The notes under the pieces: model-generated
Databases searched by the model: none
Seen by the model: the letters and a program-made list of their open reading frames with translations, nothing else
What the model was told of the DNA's origin: nothing
Program-made: the position numbers and the translations under genes
From: Irpex lacteus
Taxonomy: Eukaryota > Basidiomycota > Agaricomycetes > Polyporales > Irpicaceae
Reading direction: 5' to 3'
DNA: 64,000 bases
Assembly (NCBI GenBank): GCA_001986395.2
Contig: MQVO02000016.1
Coordinates: 434,001-498,000 of the forward strand
Shown here: positions 24,901 to 35,175 of the stretch, in pieces
Layout: each line of letters opens with the position of its first letter
Position numbering within the stretch: position 1 is the stretch's first letter

Positions 24901-25878
24901 ATGTCCAGTTCGACAATGTTACTACCACAGCAGCCACTTGACTCTGCACTGCTAGCAACACTCCCGTCAGAGCTGCACCTTCTCATCCTCGAGCACGCAG
25001 CCAGCACATCAGTGGCAACTGCGCTCTCCCTCTCCCTCGTGTCATCATGGGTCCACACCCTCGCACAACCCTTCCTCTACCACACAGTTGTCCTATCCAA
25101 CTCCCGTGCGCTCTCATCATTCCACACGACCATGTCCAGCAAACCGTCCGACTTCGCATCCACGCACGTCAAGCACCTGGGCATATTCGCCCCAGGCCCC
25201 GTAGAGACAATCGACAAAGTCCTCGGTCTCTGCCAAGGAGTAGACAGCCTCGCATGCGGCTTCTCCCTCCCCGCCTACAAAGAACTCCAAGGCCCAGCGC
25301 CACCGAAGTCTCTCTGCCCCACACCATCCGTCAAGGAACAGCACCTCTTGAGCTTATCATGCCGAGATGGGTGGGACGTCTCGTTGGTATCGCCCAGCGT
25401 GACACATCTCCGTGTACACATCACCTCCCCGCAACGACCATGGTTCGCAGCACCCGGCGCAGGCGCGAACACCACACTCGAATCCTCCACCTGGGACCTC
25501 TCCTACCTCCCACACCTCACCCACCTCGGGATCGTCTGGAAACCCGCCAAATCTCAGAACGTAGAAGATGTGCTCGTACCGCTCACTCGTCTGCTGGGAT
25601 CATCTAACTCTGACGATGATGAGGGGGACTCGCAGATCCGGGTGATCCTCATCCAGATATTGGGCACGCGGATGGCACAGGAGAAGGCTGTGAAGTGTTT
25701 GAATGAGAGTGTGGTGAGACAGGGCGGGAGGGCGTTGAGAGTTGTGGCGGAGGCGGCGCCTTTGAGCGCTGTTAGTCAGTGGGAGAATGGGGTGCGATGC
25801 AAAGAAGGCAGAGGTGTGTGGGAGGGTGCCGAGGCTGTTGTTAGGGAGCGGGAGAGGGCTGTTCTTGAGAAGCTGTGA
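24901..25878 (+). CDS. F-box-like protein, single exon
   Basis: An uninterrupted frame of 325 residues from a well-placed ATG (CCAACATG). Residues about 19-62 (LATLPSELHLLILEHA, then ALSLSLVSSWVHTLAQPFLY) have the pattern of the fungal F-box: hydrophobic-Pro-x-Glu-hydrophobic, then a Ser-Leu-Val-Ser/Cys-Trp helix. The rest has short beta/Leu segments (SVTHLRVHIT, LPHLTHLGIVW) like degenerate LRR units, and a charged C-terminus. It resembles many basidiomycete hypothetical proteins of about this size. The partner and substrate are unknown. Codon use favours C-ending codons, stronger than in F-box-like genes A-C, suggesting a moderately expressed gene. Confidence 0.8.
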   Translation: MSSSTMLLPQQPLDSALLATLPSELHLLILEHAASTSVATALSLSLVSSWVHTLAQPFLYHTVVLSNSRALSSFHTTMSSKPSDFASTHVKHLGIFAPGPVETIDKVLGLCQGVDSLACGFSLPAYKELQGPAPPKSLCPTPSVKEQHLLSLSCRDGWDVSLVSPSVTHLRVHITSPQRPWFAAPGAGANTTLESSTWDLSYLPHLTHLGIVWKPAKSQNVEDVLVPLTRLLGSSNSDDDEGDSQIRVILIQILGTRMAQEKAVKCLNESVVRQGGRALRVVAEAAPLSAVSQWENGVRCKEGRGVWEGAEAVVRERERAVLEKL

Positions 25879-26905
25879 GATTCCCTCTCGCTCGCTTGCT
25901 TTGTCCTCATCCTGCATCGAATACCCGTTATGCGAATCTGTGTTTCGCTTTGTGATACCACCCATGTTTTGATATCCATTCACTACTGTATACCACACAT
26001 AGTTCTGAGCTTTCGTTACTTATTTATGGCATCGTTGATCGTTGACCGTCCTTGCTTCCTCATGGCTGTTGCCTTTGTCCTTTGTACCATACCACCTGTA
26101 TTTGTACGTATGTACTACCCTGCAGTTGTGACTATCGATTGTTCCTTGAAGTTTGAAGGGCGTGTGTTGGTGTTGAGGCGTTCTCCAGAGTGTTCACGAG
26201 TGAGTAGAGGCAAGGCTCGACAGCCACTGGCCTCGACGGGGAGCAGGCTAGATCGAGATCAATCTCGGGCGTTGATCCGTTGATGCGCCGAGCCTCCGTC
26301 TCTTCCAGCCCAAACCTCTGAGTCCGACCACGACCACTGGCAACAACCTTTTGGTTAATTGCAAAGCGTCACATAAATCCGCACCAGGCTATGCCTACCC
26401 GTATACGCGTGTCAACTACCCGCTACCAATAACTAATGACTGACGGAGGTATGAAGCGCGAAGTCGAACTCGGGAGAACGAAGCAGGAAGCAGGATCGTT
26501 GGTGCACTTCTGACACACATAACAGAGTGGTGGAAGACGGCGCACGGAGGTTTGCGTGATTATAATGGTACGTCACGGTGGTTGAGCTTGAGTTTGAGCT
26601 TGGTTGACGGTGTGCGGTAGGTGTGTTTTGGAGCGAAGATCCCGTGGATGGCCGTTGGTCTATCAAGTACGATTACGCTGGTAAGTCCTTGGAACAATAA
26701 TGTTACATGACGACTGGGACCTCTGTGGAACGAAGATGCAGGCGACTGTACTTAAAACTCTGCTGACAGTTGTTTCGCTGTCTCTCAGATCTCAGCGGTT
26801 ATCTGCCAAATCGTGTAACCCCGCTGTCATCACCGACCTCCGTAGTCACGGTGGCGCTTCACTCTTATCTTGGTTTACTTACATCCACCACTCGAGCTAC
26901 TCTCT
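25879..26905. other. Intergenic, 1.0 kb
   Basis: Lies between the single-exon F-box-like gene and F-box-like gene B. No frame with recognisable content. The last 150 bases must hold the promoter and leader of gene B. Confidence 0.4.
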
Positions 26906-29081
26906 ATGATTCATATACAAGACCAGCAAGTTCTTCAGACTTCTAAGGGGTGCACCGCGCTCGAATACGAGGAATTTTGCCGCTTGTATCTTGCCGGTAT
27001 ATTGCAGCTTTCTCCACCCTGTTTGTCTTCATTCCGTGCAGACCATCACGTCTCAGAACCGTCATATATACCCATGGTGAGTGCCATCTCGATTTACGGT
27101 TGATGGGACGGAGCATATAGCACTGATGCTTCATGTAGACACGATGGATTGAAACGGAATTGATCCGGACAAAAATGGGTCCCGTCCATAACTTTTATCG
27201 TATGCGTACTGAGCTGGATGAGGCCGGGGTGCCGGTTATATCCACGGAAGTGGTGCATGTAGACAAACACAACATGTATACCAAACGCATCGAGCTCGAA
27301 CGGCAAGTGTTGTCCTGATGTGAGATCCGGAGCTAACTAGCCCATGCAGACTCGGATCATCCGCTTTCAAAACTGCTGCAGACATACCCGCTGAATTGTT
27401 CTCTTCGGTGCTCGATTACATCGCTGCAGACGCGAGATACGAAAACTATGAAGCACATCGTACCGACTTGCGAGTCCTAGGGAACTGTTCGCTCGTCTGC
27501 TCCGAATGGGCAAATCATTGTCGTCCGCTCTTGTTTCAATTACGACTGGCAAACGTCACCACAGGTCAGCAGATGCGCTCATTGAGAACGATGTCGAGCT
27601 GGGGAACTAGCCAACACTTGAAGGATCTAAAACAACGCGAAACGGCGGATGCTTTGTTTGCTACAGTATCCGTCTATGTCGGTGATACCAAGGACACAGG
27701 TCCGTGGCTTCACCATCTCGGCCTTCTCAAGTTGAAGCTCTCCCCCGTGTGCCACCTCGCGTTTCGAGGCGGCAATACACTGGCACGACGGCCACTATTA
27801 AGACCAATTGGTCTCCTCCCGAAGACCCTCTTACCATCGACTTTCATCCCGTACACTGAACTATCCTTGTCTGACTTCCGGACCCCCTCTCTCGCTATTC
27901 TGGTTCGCTTTTTGCGACAGTTTGTGCTCGTACGAAGATTCAACATCTCTCGTGTCATCTGGGAGGATAAACATGCTATACATTTTCCACGAGCCCCTCG
28001 TCATAGTCGGTTTCGTCCAGGGCCGTTTTACGTGAATGTCAGCGCAAGCCAGGGAGAACCTGATATCTCGCAGCTGTTTTGGGAGATATGCACCTTCTAT
28101 CCTGACTTTCCTCTACACCATCTTCACGAGGGTGATAGCATTACTGCCCGCTTGTTATGGTCCACGGACACCTGTATCAAAGGATTTGCCAGGTGGACAG
28201 GGATGGCATGGGGTGAGTGGGGGATCCTATGTTCGGATAGCTTATTGTACTGATCGTTAATAAGATGGCTTCACAGACACGGTGTCTTTTCTTCGACAAC
28301 TGAAAGATGACACTTTTGTCATAGCGGCCTTCACCTGTTCTCTACTCAATCCTTCGTCGTTACCTAATCATCGACTCTTGACTGCTCTCTGCATACTTTG
28401 CGGGGGCTTGATCCGGCGTGAAGGCACGGTGGAGGGACCGGGCATAGCACGCTCCATTGATTTCCGGGCATTGCATGCCACAGTACGAGAGGCGACCTCT
28501 CTTATGGTTCTTATGATATCGTTCAATGATTTCGACGTTCTAAGACAGCTGGCCGCCCGCGACAACCCGTTTTCTGGTTCTCCACACATTACCTATCGTT
28601 GGTCATGTCGCCGCCGCAGATATAAACCCCTACCATTAATCGGGGATGGATCACTCGATCTCGATTTTCACGGAAGTCCCAGAATACATGACAGATTCCG
28701 ACGATCCCAGCTCAAGTCGGAATTTGCTAGTCACTGGTACATGAAGACGTTGAACAAGAGGACAAGGGGGGACTCGGAGTATTTTGCCTATGTTTGGGAG
28801 CTTATAGACCCTCTTACCGTGCGACCAACCGGTAGGTTCTACTACAGCGATCATTGTCCTACTTGCTCAATAATCAACGTGACATTTTGCCAGGGGATAC
28901 CTTCTTCGAGCATGACAACATAGTGCCCGAACTGCTTCGCCGCCAGGGTGTCCATGTTGCCACGGCACCGGATTGCCCCTCTGAGGACGAAATTCGCGAG
29001 AAAGTGGATATACAGGAAGCCATAGTATATTCCGAAGTGTTTGAAGAAACCGAAGAAGATTATCAAAGCGACTTTGACTGA
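26906..29081 (+). CDS. F-box-like protein B
   Basis: Five exons: 26906-27076, 27139-27302, 27350-28212, 28277-28831 and 28894-29081; 646 residues. It is a close paralogue of gene A on the opposite strand. Shared features are the MIHI start in a 171-nt exon 1, GCTALEYEEFCRLYLAG, F-box-like TAADIPAELFSSVLDYIAAD (about residues 116-136) with CSLVCSEWANHCRPLLF, LPSTFIPYTELSLSD, YPDFPLHHL, YVWELIDPLT and FFEHDNIVPELLRRQGVHV. Intron 2 (27303-27349) begins with GCAAGT, not GT. Its branch site CTAAC and acceptor CAG are perfect, and only this donor keeps the F-box in frame. Exon 2 is about 33 codons longer than in gene A. The acidic C-terminal tail (VFEETEEDYQSDFD) is missing from A. Role by family: substrate recognition for an SCF ligase; unproven. 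Confidence 0.8.
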
Positions 29082-30857
29082 AAGTGTAAGTCATTGGCCC
29101 ATGTCTTAGGTTCTAATAAGTTGCATGACTACCTACACCAGGAATAAAAATAGAAATAAAATATCTCCGACATCGCCGGGGTACGGAGCTCTGGTATCAC
29201 CGCCAGCCGAGCGCCAGGAGCAGCCAATGTGGAAAGCGCACGGGCAGCCAATATGCGCGATAATGTGTAAATCAGGTGCAAAGAATGCAGCAGCCAGGTG
29301 GCACTGGCAGCTGGAACGACACATAGCCTCCTGGTCACCAATTTATGGCTGCCACATGAGTTTACCGTGTAAATTTTTGCCCACGTAAATTAGGTGAGAC
29401 GCCTCTGGGCCTATCGCTGCCCCGTCGCGCAACAATTGTAGTCCGCGTTGGCGTCGTACGACAGTTGGCCCGCCTTAAGATTGAGGGCTCTGGTTTATAA
29501 ACGGCACAAGAGTCGTCACCCCCATCAAATCCACCTTGAACTTGTGCACCCAACTTGCCCAACCCGCACTGATGACCTTTCGCATATAGTGTGCATAGCG
29601 ACTTAGATTTAGGCAATATTAGGTCGTACGTCGGTCTCGTCTCGAACTTAGGTGACGTGGCATCTGGGCTTGCTAACTACTGACTGAAACTTTGAGCTTA
29701 CTCACCGCCGTAAGACAGCTTCAGGTGAGTGCGACACATTGTGCTAGTATACTCACCCTCTTCTGGACTAATGTACAGATTCAATTCCGCAGGCACATCA
29801 GATGGCGATGTAGGTAAGTACTGGTACTACATCATCCAATCCGAGCACCTTACTGCCTTCACGCTTGCTCTGCAGGTATCCTATCGCGTCGATTTCAAGT
29901 CGCAGCAAATATGACTAATGTTAACGTTGTCGGAAACTGTCAAGCATGAAGCACCGCTTCTTACGCTACGGTACGAGTTCACTCATACTTTCGTACTTGA
30001 TGTAGCTTACAGCCTATGACAGCTGCAGTGACGTTTCCTGAGTATCAGCTCTTTGTCTCGGTGACTCTCGCAATCGGAGGCGGGGGCGATTGATTAGTGT
30101 ACTAGTCGGCATCGGATGGCCTCGTGTGTATTGCTCGAGCATGTAATCAGAACATATCGTAGTTGGGCGCATAAAAATCAGTTTATAACATACTTTTGGC
30201 GTGATTGTGAAGAACAATGGAATAACGCGCAAATTGATCGAATAATAGTAATAAAGCACGGATTGGCGTTAGAGAAAAGGGCAGATGGAGGACATATGGC
30301 GAAACCATCGAATTACCACAAAGCAATGGCGGGCATATGAAGGCCATTGCGATCAACTATGGCGGCCAGCTGGCATTTTGTGATTCCCACATGACGCGCT
30401 TGTGTGGTTCACCGGCGCAACTCAGCTGGCAGCCATGTGTCCGCCGAGGCGCGGTGATAGACCTAAGTATCGATGCTTCCTAATGTAGCGTACTTACTGT
30501 TATTCATCTCTCCATGGTCTCATTCATATAACCGAAGATTACACTGGTCCGCCTTATGATACTCATCTTCGTGTCCTTCTATGATCCACCACGTCTGTTT
30601 ACGGTTTCACCTTGCGATGATTTTGAATAACATTAAGATATAGTTGTATGTTTGAACTACCTGTTGTATCACTCACACATATCAGTGCCCGCTTCCTCTC
30701 ATTGCAGAACGCATTACGGTGGCATGATGTAGCACTACGAAACTTCCAACATGATAAAGTCCAGGTCACGCACGATCGATCGTCCGAAAACATAATATCT
30801 GACAGTCCCGTCCCAACTTTACTCTTCTCATCAAGTCCGTCACCCGAATCCGCCTCC
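29082..30857. other. 1.8 kb without a supportable gene
   Basis: The 3' sides of gene B and of the minus-strand gene at 30858 face each other across 1.8 kb. Short frames on both strands lack coding character. Repeated GCAGCCA/GGCTGCC words near 29190-29360 and 30350-30440 hint at an inserted, decayed repeat, but I cannot define its ends. Confidence 0.35.
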
Positions 30858-31433
30858 TCATCGCAACAAACTCAATGTCACGTCCCCGTGCAACTTCGCC
30901 TTCACAGTCACCACAACGTCCAAATTCAAATCGAGCCGCAGTCCAATGATCTTCTCATCATCAGACCTGCTCCCTTCCTCCTCGTCCTCTTCTTCGTCCT
31001 CCTCTTCATCACTTCCAGTGCTGGACTTCGCCGTACTGGCAGCTTGAGACCGCGCACGAACGAGCTCTCTCCGTCTCGCTTCGCGTATACGCTGTCTATG
31101 CAACTCAACGGGCGAAATGTCGCGATTGCGAAGCTGCTGCTCCTCGCGATCTTCGGAGATGTCAGGGAGAGAAGAAGGCTGTCTTTGCCTCTGTCTTTGA
31201 GGTTGCGGCTGAGCATTGCGCGATTGTGACTGTGACTGACTGGGTCTTCGCTGCGAGTGAGGTGGCCGTTGAGCTTGTTGGCCGTCCACTTCTCCGTTCG
31301 TACGTGCGCTAGCATTAGAAGAAGAGGAGCGCGACCGACTTGGTCGGCGTCGCGAACGTCTCCTGTTCTGGGTATTAGGCTGACTTTGTGGTGCAGGGGA
31401 GGAAGGTGAGTGGGAGGGAGATGGGGAAGGCAT
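30858..31433 (-). CDS. Small Arg/Ser/Gln-rich protein with conserved C-terminal LDLNLDV motif
   Basis: A single exon of 191 residues. The N-terminal two thirds are low complexity: Ser/Pro, then Arg-Ser repeats, then Gln/Arg repeats, then a helical charged region (VELHRQRIREARRRELVRAR) and an acidic run. The C-terminus (LRLDLNLDVVVTVKAKLHGD, then VTLSLLR) is a compact amphipathic beta-like motif. It is shared almost residue for residue with the divergent neighbour at 32641. I recall this ending from hypothetical proteins of many fungi, without a known function. The shared ending and opposite orientation make an old inverted duplication likely. It has no intron, unlike its paralogue. Confidence 0.72.
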   Translation of the reverse strand: MPSPSPSHSPSSPAPQSQPNTQNRRRSRRRPSRSRSSSSNASARTNGEVDGQQAQRPPHSQRRPSQSQSQSRNAQPQPQRQRQRQPSSLPDISEDREEQQLRNRDISPVELHRQRIREARRRELVRARSQAASTAKSSTGSDEEEDEEEDEEEGSRSDDEKIIGLRLDLNLDVVVTVKAKLHGDVTLSLLR

Positions 31434-32640
31434 CGCTATGAGGGATTTCGGTGGTATAAGACGCTTCGAATGCCTGGTTCACGATTCTATAGGTATTCCT
31501 TATCGCTACCTGGTAAGAGCTTATAGTCACCTGCCAAAGCCATCAGTTATCAATGGAGGATCAAACGAAGGAACAGGAAAGACATACCACAGTTTACGCA
31601 CAGCGACAGTGAGGGCGAGAAATTCTGGGAGGCAAAGGAAGAGGAACTCTGACATAGAGACTGTTCGCCTGATAGCCCACTCACGCGACGGCCACACGCA
31701 GCAAATATGATTGCAATCGTCATGTTGTACTGTGCTGTGTCACGGTGGCGTGGAGTACGAGAGCGGTGTTCTAAGCTTGTAGTGTATAGTATGACGTCTT
31801 ATTGTGTGCCTGGCCATAGCAGATGTTCAAATTCACCTGCGCAGTGGTGGGGTCTTCGGAACGATGCTTGATATGAGGTGGCGCAGGCTGCGTGGTATGC
31901 AACTGTAAATGATGTCAGTGTGTACTTATGCATGTATCATTGCGCGGTATCCGGGTTACTTCCTCAAGCCTTTATACTGTAGCAACATTGATGTAGTAAA
32001 AAGTATTACCTTACATAGTTGCGAGAAATGAACTGCAAAAGAAGTTGAGTTTCCCTGAAGAGAAGGAGCCGAAGGAGCCTGAGACCTGGGATGTAAAGCC
32101 GATAGATCTGACTCGATCAGGCACTGAGCGGATGATCGCCGGCGCTAGATCTGACTCTTCGGTTGTCCTCATCTTCACGCTGCAAACTCTCCAACTCGAT
32201 ATGCGGAGTAAGACGAGAGGAAGTGGGGCCACCTGGGGCGACAAAGCGCACGTATATCACACGCGGAGACATAGAACAAATGGGCATGGAGCATTGCCCC
32301 TGCCAGGCCCCCTCTGCCACTGTCCTCCTGGAGGAATACTGTACGTCATGGCCACTTGTACCGCTCAGCTACTTGGCTATATCTCTTCTCTTCTTTCTCT
32401 TCAGTACCGCGTACGCACGTACTTTGAACTCCCCCACCCCCGCTCGGTGGCCATTTTCCCACCCACAGACAAGAAGAGACCAAGATCGCCATCCACGCCG
32501 GGTGACTGGGAGACTTACTTGCATCATTAAGTGTATGTGTTAATACTCTAATCTAGCTTTACCTCAACCTTGCTTTCGATCATCTGCTAACTAACTCTAC
32601 CTTCTTACACCCAACATAGACTATATACCCCACGACATAA
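31434..32640. promoter_or_regulatory. Divergent upstream region of the LDLNLDV paralogue pair
   Basis: 1.2 kb between two head-to-head paralogues. A plus-strand frame at 32045-32530 (161 codons) stays open but shows no domain; I do not call it. The 60 bases before 32641 are C/T- and A-rich, as in a fungal leader. Confidence 0.4.
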
Positions 32641-33218
32641 ATGTCTGACCCAGCAACACAAGGCCCCTCGGCCGCTCGCTCGACCTCCCGCCGGCCCCGC
32701 CGCTCTCGCGGCCGATCCCAAACCCCACGCTCTTCCTCGTCTGCCTCTTCTCAACGCGGACCGCAAGTCAATGAACCACTCCGCGAGGGAGGGGACGTCT
32801 CAGACGCTGAAAGCACCACCAGCGCTGCACCTCGAAGGAGAAATCGCCGTCGTGGCGGTGGCGGCAGAGGAGGGGGCCAAGGTCAAGGACAGGGTGGTCT
32901 ACTAGGAGGGCAAGGTGGTCTACCTGCAGTAGACGAAGTTGGAGACGTCGCCTCCGGTGCGGTAGACACTGTCGGTGGAGCCGTTGACGGAGTGGGCAAC
33001 GCCGTCGGCAACCTCGCTGGTGGAGGCGGTGGCGGCGGAGGTGGTGGTGGAGACAAGCCGCTGAAGTTGAGGCTGGACTTGAATCTGGATGTAGTGGTTG
33101 AGCTGAAGGCGAAGGTACACGGTGACTTGACGTTGAGCTTGCTGTAAGTCTTTTCTGCCTCCTCGTGACTGTACGGATGCTAACGCTGGCTTTTGCGTGT
33201 GTGGTATGTAGGCGGTAA
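32641..33218 (+). CDS. Small Arg/Gly-rich protein with conserved C-terminal LDLNLDV motif
   Basis: Two exons, 32641-33143 and 33212-33218; 169 residues. The N-terminus is Ser/Arg-rich. It is followed by a glycine/glutamine block, a segment built from Val-Gly-x-x-Val repeats, a poly-Gly run of eleven, and the motif LKLRLDLNLDVVVELKAKVH plus GDLTLSLL. Read without splicing, the frame stops right after SLL. Splicing a 68-nt intron (donor GTAAGT, branch CTAAC, acceptor TAG) replaces that stop with CTG-CGG-TAA. The protein then ends SLLR, exactly as in the paralogue at 30858. The second exon thus codes for little more than one residue. Function unknown; the RGG-like and Gly-rich make-up could suit RNA binding or phase separation, which is speculation. 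Confidence 0.78.
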
Positions 33219-33911
33219 GCGGTCGGTATATATTACCTCGAGGCCGCGGAAGCATGGCTTCCCCAGACCAGCGATATCGCACTGCACTCCAAGCAACACA
33301 AGTGAGGCCAGGAACCCAGAACATACTGAACGCCGATTCCGATCATCTGCATGAATATCCTTTAATAATTTGATCCCTCGAACTTTTGACTGTGTATTTT
33401 CATACCTACTATCATGTATTACCAGTAGCATACTAGCCGCAAAGACACTGTATCCAAGCTGCCATTGAACTCGCATGGCAAATCACCAGAATACAGGCGC
33501 GTAAGGCCACCAAGTAGTACACCGACATGACGTGGGCTACATGTGTCAGCGTTATCTAGCCCATTACTCAACGCCACTTACTTCCCGACAGTCATCACAA
33601 ATTCTCCTCGCCGTGTAGCTTACGATAACATTCCTCGCTAGCAAGTCATGGATTTTGAATTTCTGAAGTCGTCAGCGACAGCTAGTCATCTCAGTAGAAA
33701 TTCTGGTTACTGCTCAGGTACTTCCGCTTTTTGCGGGTGATCGGTATACCCACCACGTTCATCCCCGCAAACTAATTCTCCTCGATCGGCATCCTGAGTC
33801 TTCAAGCTACCACCTCTGCAAGACTTGATTCAACCTGCCACAAACCTGTAAGTGAGTAAATCATCTTGAAACTTACGGTGATTCTAAAACGGGTTTACAG
33901 AACGTGCCTGC
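33219..33911. other. Intergenic
   Basis: About 0.7 kb with no coding frame. A possible 5' intron (GTAAGT near 33850 to CAG at 33900) lies just before the TATA box of the next gene, which makes the real promoter position uncertain. Confidence 0.35.
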
Positions 33912-33917
33912 TATAAA
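33912..33917 (+). promoter_or_regulatory. Candidate TATA box of the HHE gene
   Basis: TATAAA, 280 bases before the ATG at 34192. The distance is rather long, so it is only a candidate. Confidence 0.3.
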
Positions 33918-34191
33918 GGCAGACAGACACACACCCCCTACTGTCGCCAACGCCCTGGGCACACTGTTTACAAACCTGCTGCGTTCTACCATTCAAGCTT
34001 CCTCTCCAAGTAGATTCCTACGAGGCCGGACCAGCACCACATTGAAGTTATCGGTCCAAAGGTTGCGAGTGCACTGGATAGCATCGCTTGCACAGGCTCG
34101 CCTGCTTTCCCCAAGTCTTCTTCGGCATAGGGGCACCTCCTGGAAGTCGTCGTCACTAGTACCACAAGTTCAAATCGCACGTCTCAGAAAG

Positions 34192-35051
34192 ATGTCGGAT
34201 ACCACAGGTCAGGAGGATCCATGGACAGCTAAAAGATGGAACCGAGTACGTTTGCCAGCGTCTCAGTCTGCAATGGTCACCTCTCGCTCACTTCGTGATT
34301 GAACGCTATAGCTTGCAGACGGCATGCAACGGTTCCACGATTGGTTCAAACTTGAGTGTACGTGCCACCCGGCTATTCATTCTCGGTTATTCTACTAACC
34401 GCAATAAACTTCATTTCCACTTTCAGTCGACACGGTATACGAGGTAGGAGCCAATTAGCATCAAAATTACCCCCGTGCTTAAACTGATAATCGTCGTTAG
34501 CTTGCAGATGGGTCGTATACCAAACGCGGGATGTCGTTGAAGATGTACCTGGCATCTGCCCAGCAACTACGCAGACGTGCGTCTGTCATTCTGCTTATCG
34601 GGACGTCGAAATCCCCTAATGAGCTTTTCCATAGACCTCACGATGCACCACACCATCGAAGAACAACATATATTTCCCGTACTCGCGCTGCGAATGCCTT
34701 CCTTCAAAGACGATGAGGCGCACATAAAAAGCCACCACGGCATTCACGAAGGTATGTGCTTGCTATCTTCCGGTACACGCCAAGTGCTTATACGGATTAT
34801 AGGACTCGATAAACTCGGGAAACTGCTTCAACGCTATGCTGAAGACCCGACGACGTATTCTCCGACAGAAATGCGCCAGTGCTTGGATAGTTGGAGAGAA
34901 GTCCTCTTCAGGCATCTCGACGAAGAGGTTAGTCTTCATGTGTGTTCATACCAGACGATAGCTCAAATATTTCGTACAGGTGGAGGATCTCTCGGGTCCT
35001 AACATGAAGAAGTATTGGAAGCTGGAGGAGTTGGATAGGATACCAATGTAA
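34192..35051 (+). CDS. Hemerythrin-like HHE cation-binding protein
   Basis: Seven exons: 34192-34245, 34312-34357, 34427-34443 (17 nt), 34501-34576, 34635-34751, 34803-34927 and 34980-35051; 168 residues. The fold is a four-helix bundle that would bind a di-iron or similar metal centre. The likely ligands are visible in order: HDWFKLEFD, LTMHHTIEEQHIFPVL, SHHGIHEGLDKL and LFRHLDEEVEDL. These follow the HHE pattern His...His-x3-Glu...His...His-x3-Glu. It ends NMKKYWKLEELDRIPM, as fungal relatives do. Introns are placed so that every helix stays intact. The 17-nt exon codes for only FDTVYE. Role in fungi is unknown (oxygen, NO or iron handling have been suggested for the family). No signal peptide; cytosolic. 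Confidence 0.88.
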
Positions 35052-35175
35052 AAGACTTGCATACCACTCCCTGGTCATCGAAGTCTACGAAACCGAAAAC
35101 CGCACCCAGATGGTTGACCACGGGCAAATATATAATGCATGCATGGTCGGAATCACCATGCATGGCATGAAGATA

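Noticed and set aside
32045..32530. 161-codon open frame between the divergent LDLNLDV paralogues
   Set aside because: No recognisable domain or splice logic, and it sits in the shared upstream region. Kept only as a remark.
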